Origin: Hyphomicrobiales bacterium
GTDB lineage: Bacteria; Pseudomonadota; Alphaproteobacteria; Rhizobiales; MH13
Length of the DNA: 64,000 bases
Assembly: GCA_017642935.1 (NCBI GenBank)
Contig: JAEPOK010000001.1
Span: 744,001 to 808,000 of the forward strand
Reading direction: 5' to 3'
A program made the position numbers and the translations under genes. Shown here in pieces: positions 18,328 to 27,147 of this stretch (positions are counted from its first letter, which is position 1; each line of letters begins with the position of its first letter). A model generated the notes under the pieces. It was not told the DNA's origin and did not search any database. It worked only from the letters and a program-made list of their open reading frames with translations.

Positions 18328-19437
18328 GTGTCTGAACGACCCATGCTCGACGACATTTTGCGCCAGCCCTCGCTTCTTCGAGGGCTGGCGTCACGTTTGG
18401 GCGAGATCGAAGCTTTCTGGCGCGAGCATCTGAGCGATGCGTCGCGCCTGATCGCCTTTGGTAGCGGTGACGGTTGGTTTGCGGCGCGCAGCGTGACCAC
18501 TCGCGCTAGCGAGCCGGGCCTACTGGCAGCCAGTGGGCTGGAAATCGCGGGTGATCAGGGCCCGTTGATCACGCCTAATGATCGGCTGATTGCCATTTCC
18601 ATGTCCGGCAATGTCGATCGGACCGTCGAAGCGGCTGCGCTGGCCATCGAGCAAGGGGGCAAGGCGGTTAGTCTCACCAACAGCGCCGGCGGGCGTCTCG
18701 CCGAGCTCGGCTTGCCGAATTTTTCGCTTCAGATTGATGATGTCGCACCTTTCTTGTGCGGGACGTCCAGCTTCACCGCGACGCGCACCGTGTTGGCTGC
18801 CTTTTCTGCATTAGCTGACGGCCAGTCGGTGAGCAGCATTGAGCAGCAGATGATTGCCACCGCAGATGCGCTGGAAGCTCTTTTGGCAGAAACCGCATCG
18901 ATCGCCGAAGAGATTGCAGCTCAAAAGGCCGATGGCGCGCCTGGTCTGCGGTATCTCTCCTGTGGACGTCGCGGCGCGGCAATCGCGGACTATGGTGCGG
19001 CCAAAATCGTCGAACTCTCAGCAACGCCGGTCTGGTCCGATGACATCGAAGAGTTTGCCCATCGCCAGTACTGGACCATGGCCAGAGGAGAGGTGGCCGT
19101 CATGCTACCGACAAGCGCGTTCGTGGCCAACATCGCTAAGGAATCGGCTGATGCGCTGCGCGCCATGGAGGTCGATACGGCAGCAATCGGGCCGGCCAGC
19201 CTTGGTGTCGATACCGCGCGTTGGCAGTTGACTTGGCGCGATGATCCAAACGTGGATGACGCGACGCTGGCATCTGGCGCGTTGCAGCTCTTGGCCTATC
19301 ATTGGGCCGTTGCGGCTGGCTTCGACCCCAATCGCCGCATGCATTTGAAGAACGATACGACGCGGTTCAAGACCAGCCGTCTTTTGACCCGGCGGTCGCT
19401 TCATGCCGTGGCGGGTGATCCGGCCACGGCTGTTTGA
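18328..19437 (+). CDS. SIS-domain sugar-phosphate isomerase/deglycase-like protein (first of two)
   Basis: Cytoplasmic protein of 369 residues with two sugar-isomerase (SIS) folds, as in GlmS isomerase, AgaS and FrlB. Visible elements are LIAFGSGDGWFAARS, LIAISMSGNVDRTVEAA and the C-terminal SIS half with DDIEEFAHRQYW. It starts with GTG 18328 behind GGAGG. Embedded between the receptor and the ATPase of the importer, it probably acts on a phosphorylated form of the imported compound: ketose/aldose isomerisation, deamination or deglycation. Which of these cannot be said. Confidence 0.82.
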   Translation: MSERPMLDDILRQPSLLRGLASRLGEIEAFWREHLSDASRLIAFGSGDGWFAARSVTTRASEPGLLAASGLEIAGDQGPLITPNDRLIAISMSGNVDRTVEAAALAIEQGGKAVSLTNSAGGRLAELGLPNFSLQIDDVAPFLCGTSSFTATRTVLAAFSALADGQSVSSIEQQMIATADALEALLAETASIAEEIAAQKADGAPGLRYLSCGRRGAAIADYGAAKIVELSATPVWSDDIEEFAHRQYWTMARGEVAVMLPTSAFVANIAKESADALRAMEVDTAAIGPASLGVDTARWQLTWRDDPNVDDATLASGALQLLAYHWAVAAGFDPNRRMHLKNDTTRFKTSRLLTRRSLHAVAGDPATAV

Positions 19438-19450
19438 GGGGATTGAGTTG

Positions 19451-20470
19451 ATGATTGAGGTTTCAGCCCTCAACAAGCATTTCGGGGCCAACCATGTGCT
19501 GCGCGATTGTTCGCTGGCGATCGATGCTGGTGAGGTCGTGACGTTGCTTGGTGCCTCAGGCTGCGGAAAGACTACGCTGCTGCGTTGTATCGCCGGTTTT
19601 GAGACGCCGCAGCAGGGCCGCGTGACGCTGGCTGGCGAGGATGTAACCGCCCTGCCGCCCAATCGGCGCGACGTGGGCTTTGTCTTTCAAAACTACGCCT
19701 TGTTTCCGCACATGACGGTGGCGGAAAACGTTGGATACGGCCTTTCGGTGCGCCGCGCGGACCGCAAAACCATGGAAAGCAGCGTTGCTGAAGCTTTGGA
19801 CATGGTTTCGCTAACCGGGTTTGGTGACCGGTTTCCAAAGTCACTGTCGGGCGGACAGCAACAGCGCGTGGCCCTGGCGCGTGCGCTGGTTCTCCACCCT
19901 AAAGTGCTGTTGATGGACGAAGCCTTCAACGCGCTTGATGCCAAACTTCGTGGCGCCATGCAGATTGAGCTACGCAAGATCGTGAAGCGGGTCGGGCTGA
20001 CGGCCGTCTGTGTGACGCACGACCAGGATGAGGCGCTGACCATCAGCGACCGGATCGCGGTGATGTCCGAAGGGCGCATCGAGCAGTTTGCTAGCCCACA
20101 GACGATCTATGACAATCCGACCACTGCGTTTGTGGCTGACTTCATTGGCGCGGCCAATGTGTTGCCACGGCAAGCAGCTGATAAGTTTGTTGCCGACGAT
20201 CAAGGCTGGGCGAGGGACGCGCAAAGCATCGTGGTCCGACCGGAAAATTTCAGCCTGACGCCACAGGCGGTGCCGGGTTCAGTGTCTGGCCGCGTCGATT
20301 TTGTCCGGCTGACTGGCCCAGACATGGCCTATGAAATTGCGCTTGATGGTGGACCGTCCGTGCGCGCGCTCATCGACCGCCATGACCATATTCAGCTCGA
20401 CGTTGGCGACCCGGTCTATGTGTCGGTGCGCGACAAGGATGGCTGCAAACCCGTGCTTGGCACCCTGTGA
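19451..20470 (+). CDS. ABC transporter ATP-binding protein, PotA-type
   Basis: Cytoplasmic ATPase of 339 residues. It has Walker A (GASGCGKT), Q-loop (VFQNYALFPHMTV), signature (LSGGQQQR), Walker B (VLLMDEAFNALD) and H-loop (VTHDQDEAL). A C-terminal TOBE-like domain follows from about residue 235. ATG 19451 is preferred over the open upstream frame, which overlaps the SIS gene. Note DEAFNALD in place of the more usual DEPLSALD, a conservative family variant. Confidence 0.93.
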   Translation: MIEVSALNKHFGANHVLRDCSLAIDAGEVVTLLGASGCGKTTLLRCIAGFETPQQGRVTLAGEDVTALPPNRRDVGFVFQNYALFPHMTVAENVGYGLSVRRADRKTMESSVAEALDMVSLTGFGDRFPKSLSGGQQQRVALARALVLHPKVLLMDEAFNALDAKLRGAMQIELRKIVKRVGLTAVCVTHDQDEALTISDRIAVMSEGRIEQFASPQTIYDNPTTAFVADFIGAANVLPRQAADKFVADDQGWARDAQSIVVRPENFSLTPQAVPGSVSGRVDFVRLTGPDMAYEIALDGGPSVRALIDRHDHIQLDVGDPVYVSVRDKDGCKPVLGTL

Positions 20471-21357
20471 TGATCGCGACCGCACTTGAACGGTTCAAAG
20501 AGGGGAAAGGGGTTTGGCCAGCTGTGCCAGCCTTTGTTTTCCTGACGATTTTTTTCATCGCGCCGATGTTGGTGCTCTTCTCGTTCGGCTTCACCACCAT
20601 CGAACGTGGCCAGGTGATGGGCACCGGCTTCACGTTCCAATATCTCACCGAAACGCTGCAGGATGATCTGTTTTGGCGGGTTTGGTGGAAGTCCTTCTAT
20701 GTCGGGGTCATCTCCACCGTTGTCTGCCTATTGCTGGCTTACCCGGTTGCCTACGTCTACACGCTGGTTGGTCGCCGGATGCAGATGCTCATTCTCATCC
20801 TGACCATCGCGCCGCTTTTAACCAGCGCGATCGTGCGCACCTACGCTTGGTTGGTTATCCTCGGCGGGCGTCGCGGTGTCATCAATTCAGCGCTTATCGA
20901 GCTAGGGATCATCACCCGGCCCATTCGCATGCTGAACACCGATTTTGCAGTGATCGTCGGCATGACGCAGGTCCACCTGCCGTTCATGATCTTGCCGCTG
21001 ATCACTGTGCTCGCCATGCGTGACCGCAATTTGGAAGCGGCGTCGCTGGGCATGGGCGCGAGCCGCATTCAGACTTTTTTCCGCGTGGTGCTGCCGATGA
21101 GCGTCCCGGGCATCGTGGCAGGCCTGACAATCGTCTTTGCGCTCTCTTACACCAATTTCATCATTCCCCAGCTGCTTGGTGGTGGCGCCTACACGACGCT
21201 GGCGGTGCAGGTGTACGAGTCCATCGTGGTGATCCTGGATTGGAGCAAGGGCGCGATGCTGGCGTTGCTGCTGCTCGGCAGCTGTTTCGTCTTCATCATG
21301 CTGATTGGCGTGGTCGGCAACCGCCTCATGAAATGGATGGAGCCCGCCAAGTCATGA
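20470..21357 (+). CDS. ABC transporter permease, PotB-type
   Basis: Inner-membrane permease of 295 residues with six expected membrane segments and the EAA loop (LEAASLGMGASRIQTFFRV). ATG 20470 overlaps the ATPase stop in a TGATG junction; GTG 20467 is an alternative. It forms the channel with the next gene product. Confidence 0.92.
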   Translation: MIATALERFKEGKGVWPAVPAFVFLTIFFIAPMLVLFSFGFTTIERGQVMGTGFTFQYLTETLQDDLFWRVWWKSFYVGVISTVVCLLLAYPVAYVYTLVGRRMQMLILILTIAPLLTSAIVRTYAWLVILGGRRGVINSALIELGIITRPIRMLNTDFAVIVGMTQVHLPFMILPLITVLAMRDRNLEAASLGMGASRIQTFFRVVLPMSVPGIVAGLTIVFALSYTNFIIPQLLGGGAYTTLAVQVYESIVVILDWSKGAMLALLLLGSCFVFIMLIGVVGNRLMKWMEPAKS

Positions 21358-22226
21358 GCGTTGTCGAGTCAACATCCCCAACGGACACTGCACCGTCGGC
21401 ACGTTCGCTGCCCCAAGCGGGAGGCTCGCGCTGGCTTGATCATCTTGGAACAGCGGTGATGGTGACCTTGGCCGTCTTTGCCCTGCTTTTGCTGGTCTTG
21501 CCGAGCCTGATCGTGATCGCGATCTCCTTTACCGAGACGCGTTACATCACGTTCCCGCCTCAGGGGTTCACGCTTCACTGGTATGCCGATCTGTTTGGCC
21601 GCCAACAGATCATCGACTCGGCGATCACTAGCCTCCAGGTGGCTGGGGCGGCGACCGCGATAGCTTTGGGTTTTGCCATTCCGGCAGCCTATTCGCTTGT
21701 ACGAGGGCGCTATCCCGGCAAGGCCTTCGCCTCGGCTTTGATCGTGGCGCCGCAGATGATCCCTGGCATGGTGATTGGTGTCGCGCTGCTGTTCTTCGGC
21801 GCGTTTATCGCATTTCGGCAATCCAATCTGATGCTTGTTCTTGGCCTGACGGTGTTTTGCATGCCGTTTGCCGTGCGCATCGTGATGGCACGCCTGGCCC
21901 AGTTGGATCCGGCGCTTGAAGAAGCCTCCTTGTCCATGGGAGCCACCAAGTTTCGCACGTTCACCAGCATCACGGTGCGGCAGTTGACCGGCTCGATCGC
22001 TGCCGCTGCGGCTTTTGTGTTCATCGAGTCCTTCGATAATCTCACCGTGGCGCTTTTCACATCGTCCCCGCGTTCGCGTCCCCTCGCAGTGGAGCTTTAC
22101 AATCTCGTCCAGTTCGACAGCAGTCCGATGGTGGCGGCGCTGTCGAGCCTGGAAATCTTGTTGGCGTTCCTCATCATGATCGTCTTGTCGCGCACCATGG
22201 GGCTTGAGCGCTTGGCCAAGCAGTGA
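21354..22226 (+). CDS. ABC transporter permease, PotC-type
   Basis: Inner-membrane permease of 290 residues. ATG 21354 overlaps the PotB-type stop (ATGA). A hydrophilic N-terminal tail of about 30 residues precedes the first membrane span. The EAA loop is LEEASLSMGATKFRTF. The C-terminus MGLERLAKQ is typical of PotC-like proteins. The gene is coupled to the PuuE-like gene by a TGATG overlap, tying transport to the hydrolase. Confidence 0.92.
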   Translation: MSVVESTSPTDTAPSARSLPQAGGSRWLDHLGTAVMVTLAVFALLLLVLPSLIVIAISFTETRYITFPPQGFTLHWYADLFGRQQIIDSAITSLQVAGAATAIALGFAIPAAYSLVRGRYPGKAFASALIVAPQMIPGMVIGVALLFFGAFIAFRQSNLMLVLGLTVFCMPFAVRIVMARLAQLDPALEEASLSMGATKFRTFTSITVRQLTGSIAAAAAFVFIESFDNLTVALFTSSPRSRPLAVELYNLVQFDSSPMVAALSSLEILLAFLIMIVLSRTMGLERLAKQ

Positions 22227-23122
22227 TGGACGCCTCCCGCGACCTCATCGGCTATGGCCGGGTGACGCCCGATATCCTCTGGCCAAACGGGTCTCGTTTG
22301 GCTGTCTCCGTCGTCGTGAACTTCGAGGAGGGTGCCGAGTGGCAGGTTGGCGACGGCGACCCTGTTTCGGAGCCCATGGGTGAGGTGATGAGCGTGGTCG
22401 CGCCGGGCACGCGCGACATGGGCCAGGAGCAAATCTTTGCCTATGGCATGCGTGCTGGCTTCTGGCGGTTCATGGATGCCTTGTCGCACTATGAGTTTCC
22501 AGCGACCTTCTTCTGTTGCGGGCAGGCGGTGGAGCGCGCGCCGGAGTTGGCTAGACAGATAACGGACCAAGGTCATGAGGCAGCATGCCATGGTTGGCGA
22601 TGGCGACCGCAGACCGACTACGAAACATCGGAAGACGAAGGTGCAGATCTTGACCGTGCTATTGCGGCAATCCAGGCCGCAACGGGACGCAAGCCGACCG
22701 GCTTCTTTTGCCGTGGCAGCGAAAGCGTTTGGACGCGCGGCCTCCTTGCCGAACGTGGCTTTCTCTACACATCCAACGCTTTTGACGATGATCTGCCGTA
22801 CACAGACCCTGATCACCCAGACTTGCTGATTGTTCCCTACGCCTTGGACAGCAACGATATGAAGTTCTTCCACCCCAACGGGTTCGTGCGCTCGCGGGAC
22901 ATGGAGGATTATGTCGAGGACGCACTGGCTACGCTCTTGCGAGAAGCCGACGCGGGCAAGAGTCGTTTGCTCAATATCGGCTTTCATTTGCGGATTTGTG
23001 GGAGGCCGGCCCGGTTTCAGGCGGTCTGGAACATTTTGAAACTGCTCAAGCGCAACGAAGACCGCATTTGGATCGCGACGCGTGAGGATATCGCGCGCGC
23101 GTTTCTGGCGGCCCGTTCCTAA
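22226..23122 (+). CDS. PuuE-like (allantoinase-type) polysaccharide-deacetylase-fold hydrolase, first copy
   Basis: Cytoplasmic NodB-fold protein of 298 residues. It carries the PuuE subgroup hallmarks: VNFEEGAEW where chitin deacetylases have a TFDD motif, ACHGWRW in place of the HxxxH metal motif, and NDMKF plus FHLRICGRPAR near the end. PuuE proteins open cyclic ureides such as allantoin without the usual metal site. It is translationally coupled to the importer. With the racemase-like gene downstream, a cyclic amide or ureide substrate is likely, but not proven to be allantoin. Confidence 0.82.
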   Translation: MDASRDLIGYGRVTPDILWPNGSRLAVSVVVNFEEGAEWQVGDGDPVSEPMGEVMSVVAPGTRDMGQEQIFAYGMRAGFWRFMDALSHYEFPATFFCCGQAVERAPELARQITDQGHEAACHGWRWRPQTDYETSEDEGADLDRAIAAIQAATGRKPTGFFCRGSESVWTRGLLAERGFLYTSNAFDDDLPYTDPDHPDLLIVPYALDSNDMKFFHPNGFVRSRDMEDYVEDALATLLREADAGKSRLLNIGFHLRICGRPARFQAVWNILKLLKRNEDRIWIATREDIARAFLAARS

Positions 23123-23129
23123 GTTGGCG

Positions 23130-23777
23130 ATGCCACGCTCAATCCTGCTCATCAATCCGAACAGCAGTGCGCAGACCACTAGCGCAATGGTGGAGATTGC
23201 AGGCGAGGCAGCCAAGACCAGCACGATTCACGGCGTGACCATGACCGGTGTGCCGCCGATCATCACAACGCCTGAAGCCTTGGATCAGGCCGCCGAAGCA
23301 GTGTCTCAAACGCCAATCGATGGCGTGTACAGCGCCGTCATCGTTGCAGCCTTTGGTGATCCGGGCATCGATAGCCTACGCGCCCGATTGTCTGTGCCGG
23401 TGGTTGGCATCGCCGAAGCCAGCTTGCTTGAAGCCAGCCAAAATGGGCGATCGTTTAGCGTGGCGACAACGACACCAGCGCTTGGTCCGCGCATCAAGGA
23501 GCGTGCCGCCCAATTGAGGTTGGAGACGGAATGCCTCTCGGTGCGGTTCACTGACGGTGACCCATTCGTGGTTATGGCCGACACAGACCGTCTGGTTGCG
23601 GCCCTCGCCAAGACGATTGATCAGTGCATTGGCGATGGCGCACAGGCAGTGGTGATAGGCGGCGGGCCATTGGCGAAGGCCGCGCGCGTTTTGAAACCGC
23701 ACTTCGATGTGCCGATCATCGAGCCGATTGTCAGCGCGGTTTGCCTAGCCGAAGCGCGGATCGAAAGCGCGGGTTAG
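23130..23777 (+). CDS. Asp/Glu/hydantoin racemase family protein
   Basis: Cytoplasmic protein of 215 residues. ILLINPNSSAQTT is the family N-terminal motif of hydantoin and allantoin racemases. A canonical pair of catalytic Cys is not obvious: the expected first Cys region reads SAVIVAAFGDPG, where family members have a Cys before the FGDPG segment. The second region reads DGAQAVVIGGGPLA, where a Cys before the GG segment is usual. Both appear replaced, so activity may differ from racemisation. ATG 23130 lies 7 bases after the previous stop. The stop overlaps the convergent PuuE-like gene by 4 bases. Confidence 0.78.
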   Translation: MPRSILLINPNSSAQTTSAMVEIAGEAAKTSTIHGVTMTGVPPIITTPEALDQAAEAVSQTPIDGVYSAVIVAAFGDPGIDSLRARLSVPVVGIAEASLLEASQNGRSFSVATTTPALGPRIKERAAQLRLETECLSVRFTDGDPFVVMADTDRLVAALAKTIDQCIGDGAQAVVIGGGPLAKAARVLKPHFDVPIIEPIVSAVCLAEARIESAG

Positions 23778-24652
23778 CCTGTAGTTTCCAACCAATGCTC
23801 TGCGATTTGCCGACGCGTGGCTATCCAAGCGTCGCCGCGTGCTTTGATGCCATCAAGTATCTGGTCGAGTGCCACAATGCGCGCGGGGCGCCCGAGAATG
23901 CGCAGATGCAGTCCGATCGAAAGCACAGAGGGTGTTTCTTCGGCCAGCAGTCGGTCGTAAGCGGCCAGGCAGTAGCGGGAAAAATCTTCGGCATGGATGA
24001 ACCCACCGCCGGGTTGGAAACGCATATCGTTGGTGTCGAAGGCGTAGGGCAGGATGACGTGCCGTCCCTTTTGGTCGTCCAGGATCACCGGAAGATCATC
24101 GTCATAGGCGTCGGAATCGTACAGAAATCCACCATGTTCGCGCAGAAGGTCGCGGGTGTTCGGCGTTGAGGCCGAGCGCGTGTGCCAGCCGACGGGCGCG
24201 ATGCCTGCGATACGTTCCAGCGTTGCATGGGTCCGTCCTATAACCTCGCGCTCGGACTCATGATCCATGTGCGCATGGGTTTCCCAACGCCAGCCATGAC
24301 AGGCCACCTCATGGCCGCGTTGAGCCGCATCCTTGATCAGCCAGGGGCAGGCTTCGGCGGCGCGCCCGCAGGTTGAAAACGTTGCCGAAACGCCTTGCTT
24401 TTCCAGTGCTCGCGCGATGCGCCAATACCCCTTGCGGGGCCCATAGGCGTAGTGGCTGTCCATGCATGGATCCGGCGCGCCAACCACTTCCTCACGCGCC
24501 TCATAGACACTTTCATTGCGCTCATCGCCGGCGCTTCGCGAAAGCTGTGCCCCTTCTTCCACGTTGACCACGAATGACACGGCGACCCGAGCGCCATTGG
24601 GCCAAGTGATGTCGGGTGGGTTCGGACCGTAGCCGTAAAAATCTTGGGTCAT
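23774..24652 (-). CDS. PuuE-like (allantoinase-type) polysaccharide-deacetylase-fold hydrolase, second copy
   Basis: Cytoplasmic NodB-fold protein of 292 residues, related to the copy at 22226 but clearly diverged. It shows VNVEEGAQL, HEVACHGWRWETH, DSDAYDDDLP, TNDMRF and GLHLRILGRPARI. Like the first copy it lacks the classical Asp/His/His metal motif. It is encoded on the opposite strand, convergent with the racemase-like gene, and last in the operon that includes the amidohydrolase, kinase, SIS and BtpA genes. Two such hydrolases in one island suggest two successive ring or amide hydrolyses, or two related substrates. Confidence 0.82.
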   Translation of the reverse strand: MTQDFYGYGPNPPDITWPNGARVAVSFVVNVEEGAQLSRSAGDERNESVYEAREEVVGAPDPCMDSHYAYGPRKGYWRIARALEKQGVSATFSTCGRAAEACPWLIKDAAQRGHEVACHGWRWETHAHMDHESEREVIGRTHATLERIAGIAPVGWHTRSASTPNTRDLLREHGGFLYDSDAYDDDLPVILDDQKGRHVILPYAFDTNDMRFQPGGGFIHAEDFSRYCLAAYDRLLAEETPSVLSIGLHLRILGRPARIVALDQILDGIKARGDAWIATRRQIAEHWLETTG

Positions 24653-24667
24653 GAAAGCATGGCGTCG

Positions 24668-26179
24668 TCAGAACTGTGCGGGGTCGTGGGTGTAGTGCTC
24701 TTCATAGAAGGCCCGCACATGGGGAAGCATGTCGCGGGCGAGCTTTTTCATCGCCACTTCGTCATCGGTAAGCGGTTCGGCAAGACGCTCTGCAATCTCT
24801 GAGAGGACTGCGTCTTTATCGATATGGGTGAAGGCACCATTTGCATACACGATATCACCGGCAATCATCACGCGCTTCACCGCGTTCGTCTTGGCGCGGT
24901 GGAGCAAGATGTCGACTGGCCCTGGATCAAGGTCTTGATGGGGCCAGGTGACAGTTTTCCAATCGAACATGACCAAATCGGCCTGCGCTCCGACGCCCAA
25001 ATGACCGATGGACGTTCCAAAGGGCGTCGTGCTGGCTCCGTGGGTGGTCGCCATTTTCAGCACATCGGCCGCGCTTGGGGCAGGGGAAGCAAGGCCTGGA
25101 TCGCGGTGCGCGCGCATGACAAGGCGCATTTCGGACAGCATGTCGCGGTCGTCGTTGATGCCTGCTTCATCGATACCGATGGCGACGGGAATACCGTGCG
25201 CGAGAAGTGCATTGACCGGCGCCTTGCCGCTCTTCAGCCGCATGTTCGAGCTGCAGTTGTGGCAGACATGACAGCCGCGATCGGCGCAAAGTTCAATGTC
25301 CTCTTCACTCATCCAAACACCGTGACCGATGGTCATCTTTGGACTCAGAAGCCCCATCTCATCAAACGTAGCGAGGGCTGAACCGCCGGTGCGCTTGGCG
25401 GCGTATTGCTTTTGATAGGGCGTCTCCAAGATGTGCGCGTGCAAATGGGCACCGCTTTTTTCCGCGAGGTCGGCGGTCGCTTGAAGCGCGTTGTCGCTGA
25501 GCCAGTGGAGGTTTGACGGTGCCAATTGGGCTTGCTGTTTCGGTTTGCCGTCTGTCATGGATGTCAGATCGTCGTACAGCGCCAACTGGTCGGTGAACGG
25601 CACCTTATAGGCTTCAAAATAGGCCGCCAGCCGCGGTCGCAAGCGCTCAGGCAAGCGATTCAAAAACGCATCATCATCCAAATACACCAGGCGGTTCTGG
25701 TCGCGCAGCGCCATGGAGAATGACACCCGCATGCCGATGTCGTCATAGGCTGAGAGGATCTCTTGCGACGTTTTATGGAGGCCTTCGAGACCACCGGGTG
25801 CGCGGCTGTGCAGATGCTGAACCGTTGTTACGCCCGATGTGATCATTTCAAACGCGGAATACAGCGTGTCGAGATAGGGCGCGACAGCCCGCAATCCCAA
25901 GCGACTGGCAAACCAAAGCTCCAAGGGATGGTCGACTGAGCCCAGTTGAAAAGGTGTCAGGCCAACATGGTGGTGGGCGTTGATGAGCCCTGGAATGACC
26001 AAATCCTGGCCGCTCCCGATCGGTTCGGCATCAGGCTGTTCGGCGGCCAAGTCATCGGCATCACCGATCTTGGCAACCACACCATCGACGACGAGCACGG
26101 CGCTCTGTTCGTGAATGATCGGCGTTTCCCCATCAAACCCCTCCAGAAGCCAGCGTGCTCGAACGATGGATTTTGTCAC
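24668..26179 (-). CDS. Amidohydrolase-superfamily protein (cytosine/guanine deaminase-like)
   Basis: Cytoplasmic metal-dependent hydrolase of about 503 residues. The HxH metal motif is in GLINAHHHVGLTPF, further ligands are the His in HAHILETPYQ and in TIGHGVWMSEED, and the catalytic Asp is in AIGIDEAGINDD. This is the pattern of the ATZ/TRZ and guanine/cytosine deaminase group. GTG 26179 is chosen because GGGG lies about 7 bases upstream; TTG 26185, overlapping the kinase stop, is an alternative. The start is coupled to the PfkB gene. It probably deaminates or hydrolyses a heterocyclic or amide moiety. Confidence 0.85.
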   Translation of the reverse strand: MTKSIVRARWLLEGFDGETPIIHEQSAVLVVDGVVAKIGDADDLAAEQPDAEPIGSGQDLVIPGLINAHHHVGLTPFQLGSVDHPLELWFASRLGLRAVAPYLDTLYSAFEMITSGVTTVQHLHSRAPGGLEGLHKTSQEILSAYDDIGMRVSFSMALRDQNRLVYLDDDAFLNRLPERLRPRLAAYFEAYKVPFTDQLALYDDLTSMTDGKPKQQAQLAPSNLHWLSDNALQATADLAEKSGAHLHAHILETPYQKQYAAKRTGGSALATFDEMGLLSPKMTIGHGVWMSEEDIELCADRGCHVCHNCSSNMRLKSGKAPVNALLAHGIPVAIGIDEAGINDDRDMLSEMRLVMRAHRDPGLASPAPSAADVLKMATTHGASTTPFGTSIGHLGVGAQADLVMFDWKTVTWPHQDLDPGPVDILLHRAKTNAVKRVMIAGDIVYANGAFTHIDKDAVLSEIAERLAEPLTDDEVAMKKLARDMLPHVRAFYEEHYTHDPAQF

Positions 26180-26181
26180 AT

Positions 26182-27147
26182 TCAAGCCCCGTCGTTTGGT
26201 CGCAAGCGGTGAACGCCGTCGGATTCCAGCCGGAAATCATGCTGTGACCGCCATTCATCGTAGCGCTGTGCGATAATGTTGGAAGGTGTCGTGAGCAGAG
26301 GATCGACGCCATAGCCGCTGACGGTCACTGATGCAGCGACAGCGCCGGCAAGAGCCGCGTATTCAGGTGCCTCGCGACCCATCATGGCCATGAAGGCCCC
26401 GCAAAAACTGTCCCCTGCACCGGTCGTATCGACGACCTTGCCGCCATCAAAAACGGGTATCTCGAAGCTCGCGTCACGCTCCTTGTCATACAGGTAGGCG
26501 CCGTTGGCACCGAGCTTGATGATCACAAGCTTTGGACCAAGCTGTGCGAACTGCCGGGCGGCCTGCGACCAGTCACGAAGTCCCGTTAGGCGCACCACTT
26601 CTTCTTCGCTGGGCATGAAGATATCGGTCTGGGCAACGATCGCTTCAAGGCGGTTTTCGTTGCCAAAAATGTAGTCTTCCTGCGGGTCGAGCGCCACTAG
26701 AGCGTCCGTCCTGCCGCTCAGGTCCTCGATCAGACTTTCTTGTGCCGGCAAGGCCATGGCCAATACAAGAAAGCGATCAGCGCCCAGGAAAGAGGGGGGG
26801 ATGTCGCGGGCGAAGGGGGAAAGCACGTCGAAATGGTCTGGGTCGCTGTAGAGCGTCCATTCGCGGCTACCATCGGCCTTGTAGTCGACCCGGTTGTGCA
26901 AGTTGGGCACGTCGCGCTTCGGCATTCCGACGAGGGATAGGCCGAGCTCTTCAAGCCGTGCGAGGATGTCAGGCGGCATATCATTGCCGATGGGTGCCAC
27001 CAGCTCACTGGCTGGCTCGAAAGCGCGCGCTGCCAGCGTCGCGTAAAGCGCGTCACCACCCGTGCAGCCGTCGTGCTTCTGGCCGTCGGCCAAGACAACA
27101 TCGTCAATGGTGAAATTACCGAAGCAGACCAGCGAAGGATCAGTCAT
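26182..27147 (-). CDS. PfkB/ribokinase-family carbohydrate kinase
   Basis: Cytoplasmic sugar kinase of 321 residues, family length. The signature DTTGAGDSFCGAFMA (anion hole and catalytic Asp) and an N-terminal GGDALYATLAARAFEP are visible. It overlaps the SIS gene by 8 bases. A PfkB kinase followed by a SIS protein resembles the fructoselysine FrlD/FrlB arrangement, where the kinase phosphorylates an Amadori sugar and the SIS enzyme cleaves it. That parallel is inference. Confidence 0.88.
   Translation of the reverse strand: MTDPSLVCFGNFTIDDVVLADGQKHDGCTGGDALYATLAARAFEPASELVAPIGNDMPPDILARLEELGLSLVGMPKRDVPNLHNRVDYKADGSREWTLYSDPDHFDVLSPFARDIPPSFLGADRFLVLAMALPAQESLIEDLSGRTDALVALDPQEDYIFGNENRLEAIVAQTDIFMPSEEEVVRLTGLRDWSQAARQFAQLGPKLVIIKLGANGAYLYDKERDASFEIPVFDGGKVVDTTGAGDSFCGAFMAMMGREAPEYAALAGAVAASVTVSGYGVDPLLTTPSNIIAQRYDEWRSQHDFRLESDGVHRLRPNDGA

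Noticed and set aside
22097-23224. Long open frame (375 codons) on the minus strand opposite the first PuuE-like gene
   Set aside because: It is antisense to a clear family member coupled to the importer, has no recognisable domain and arises from GC-rich codon bias.
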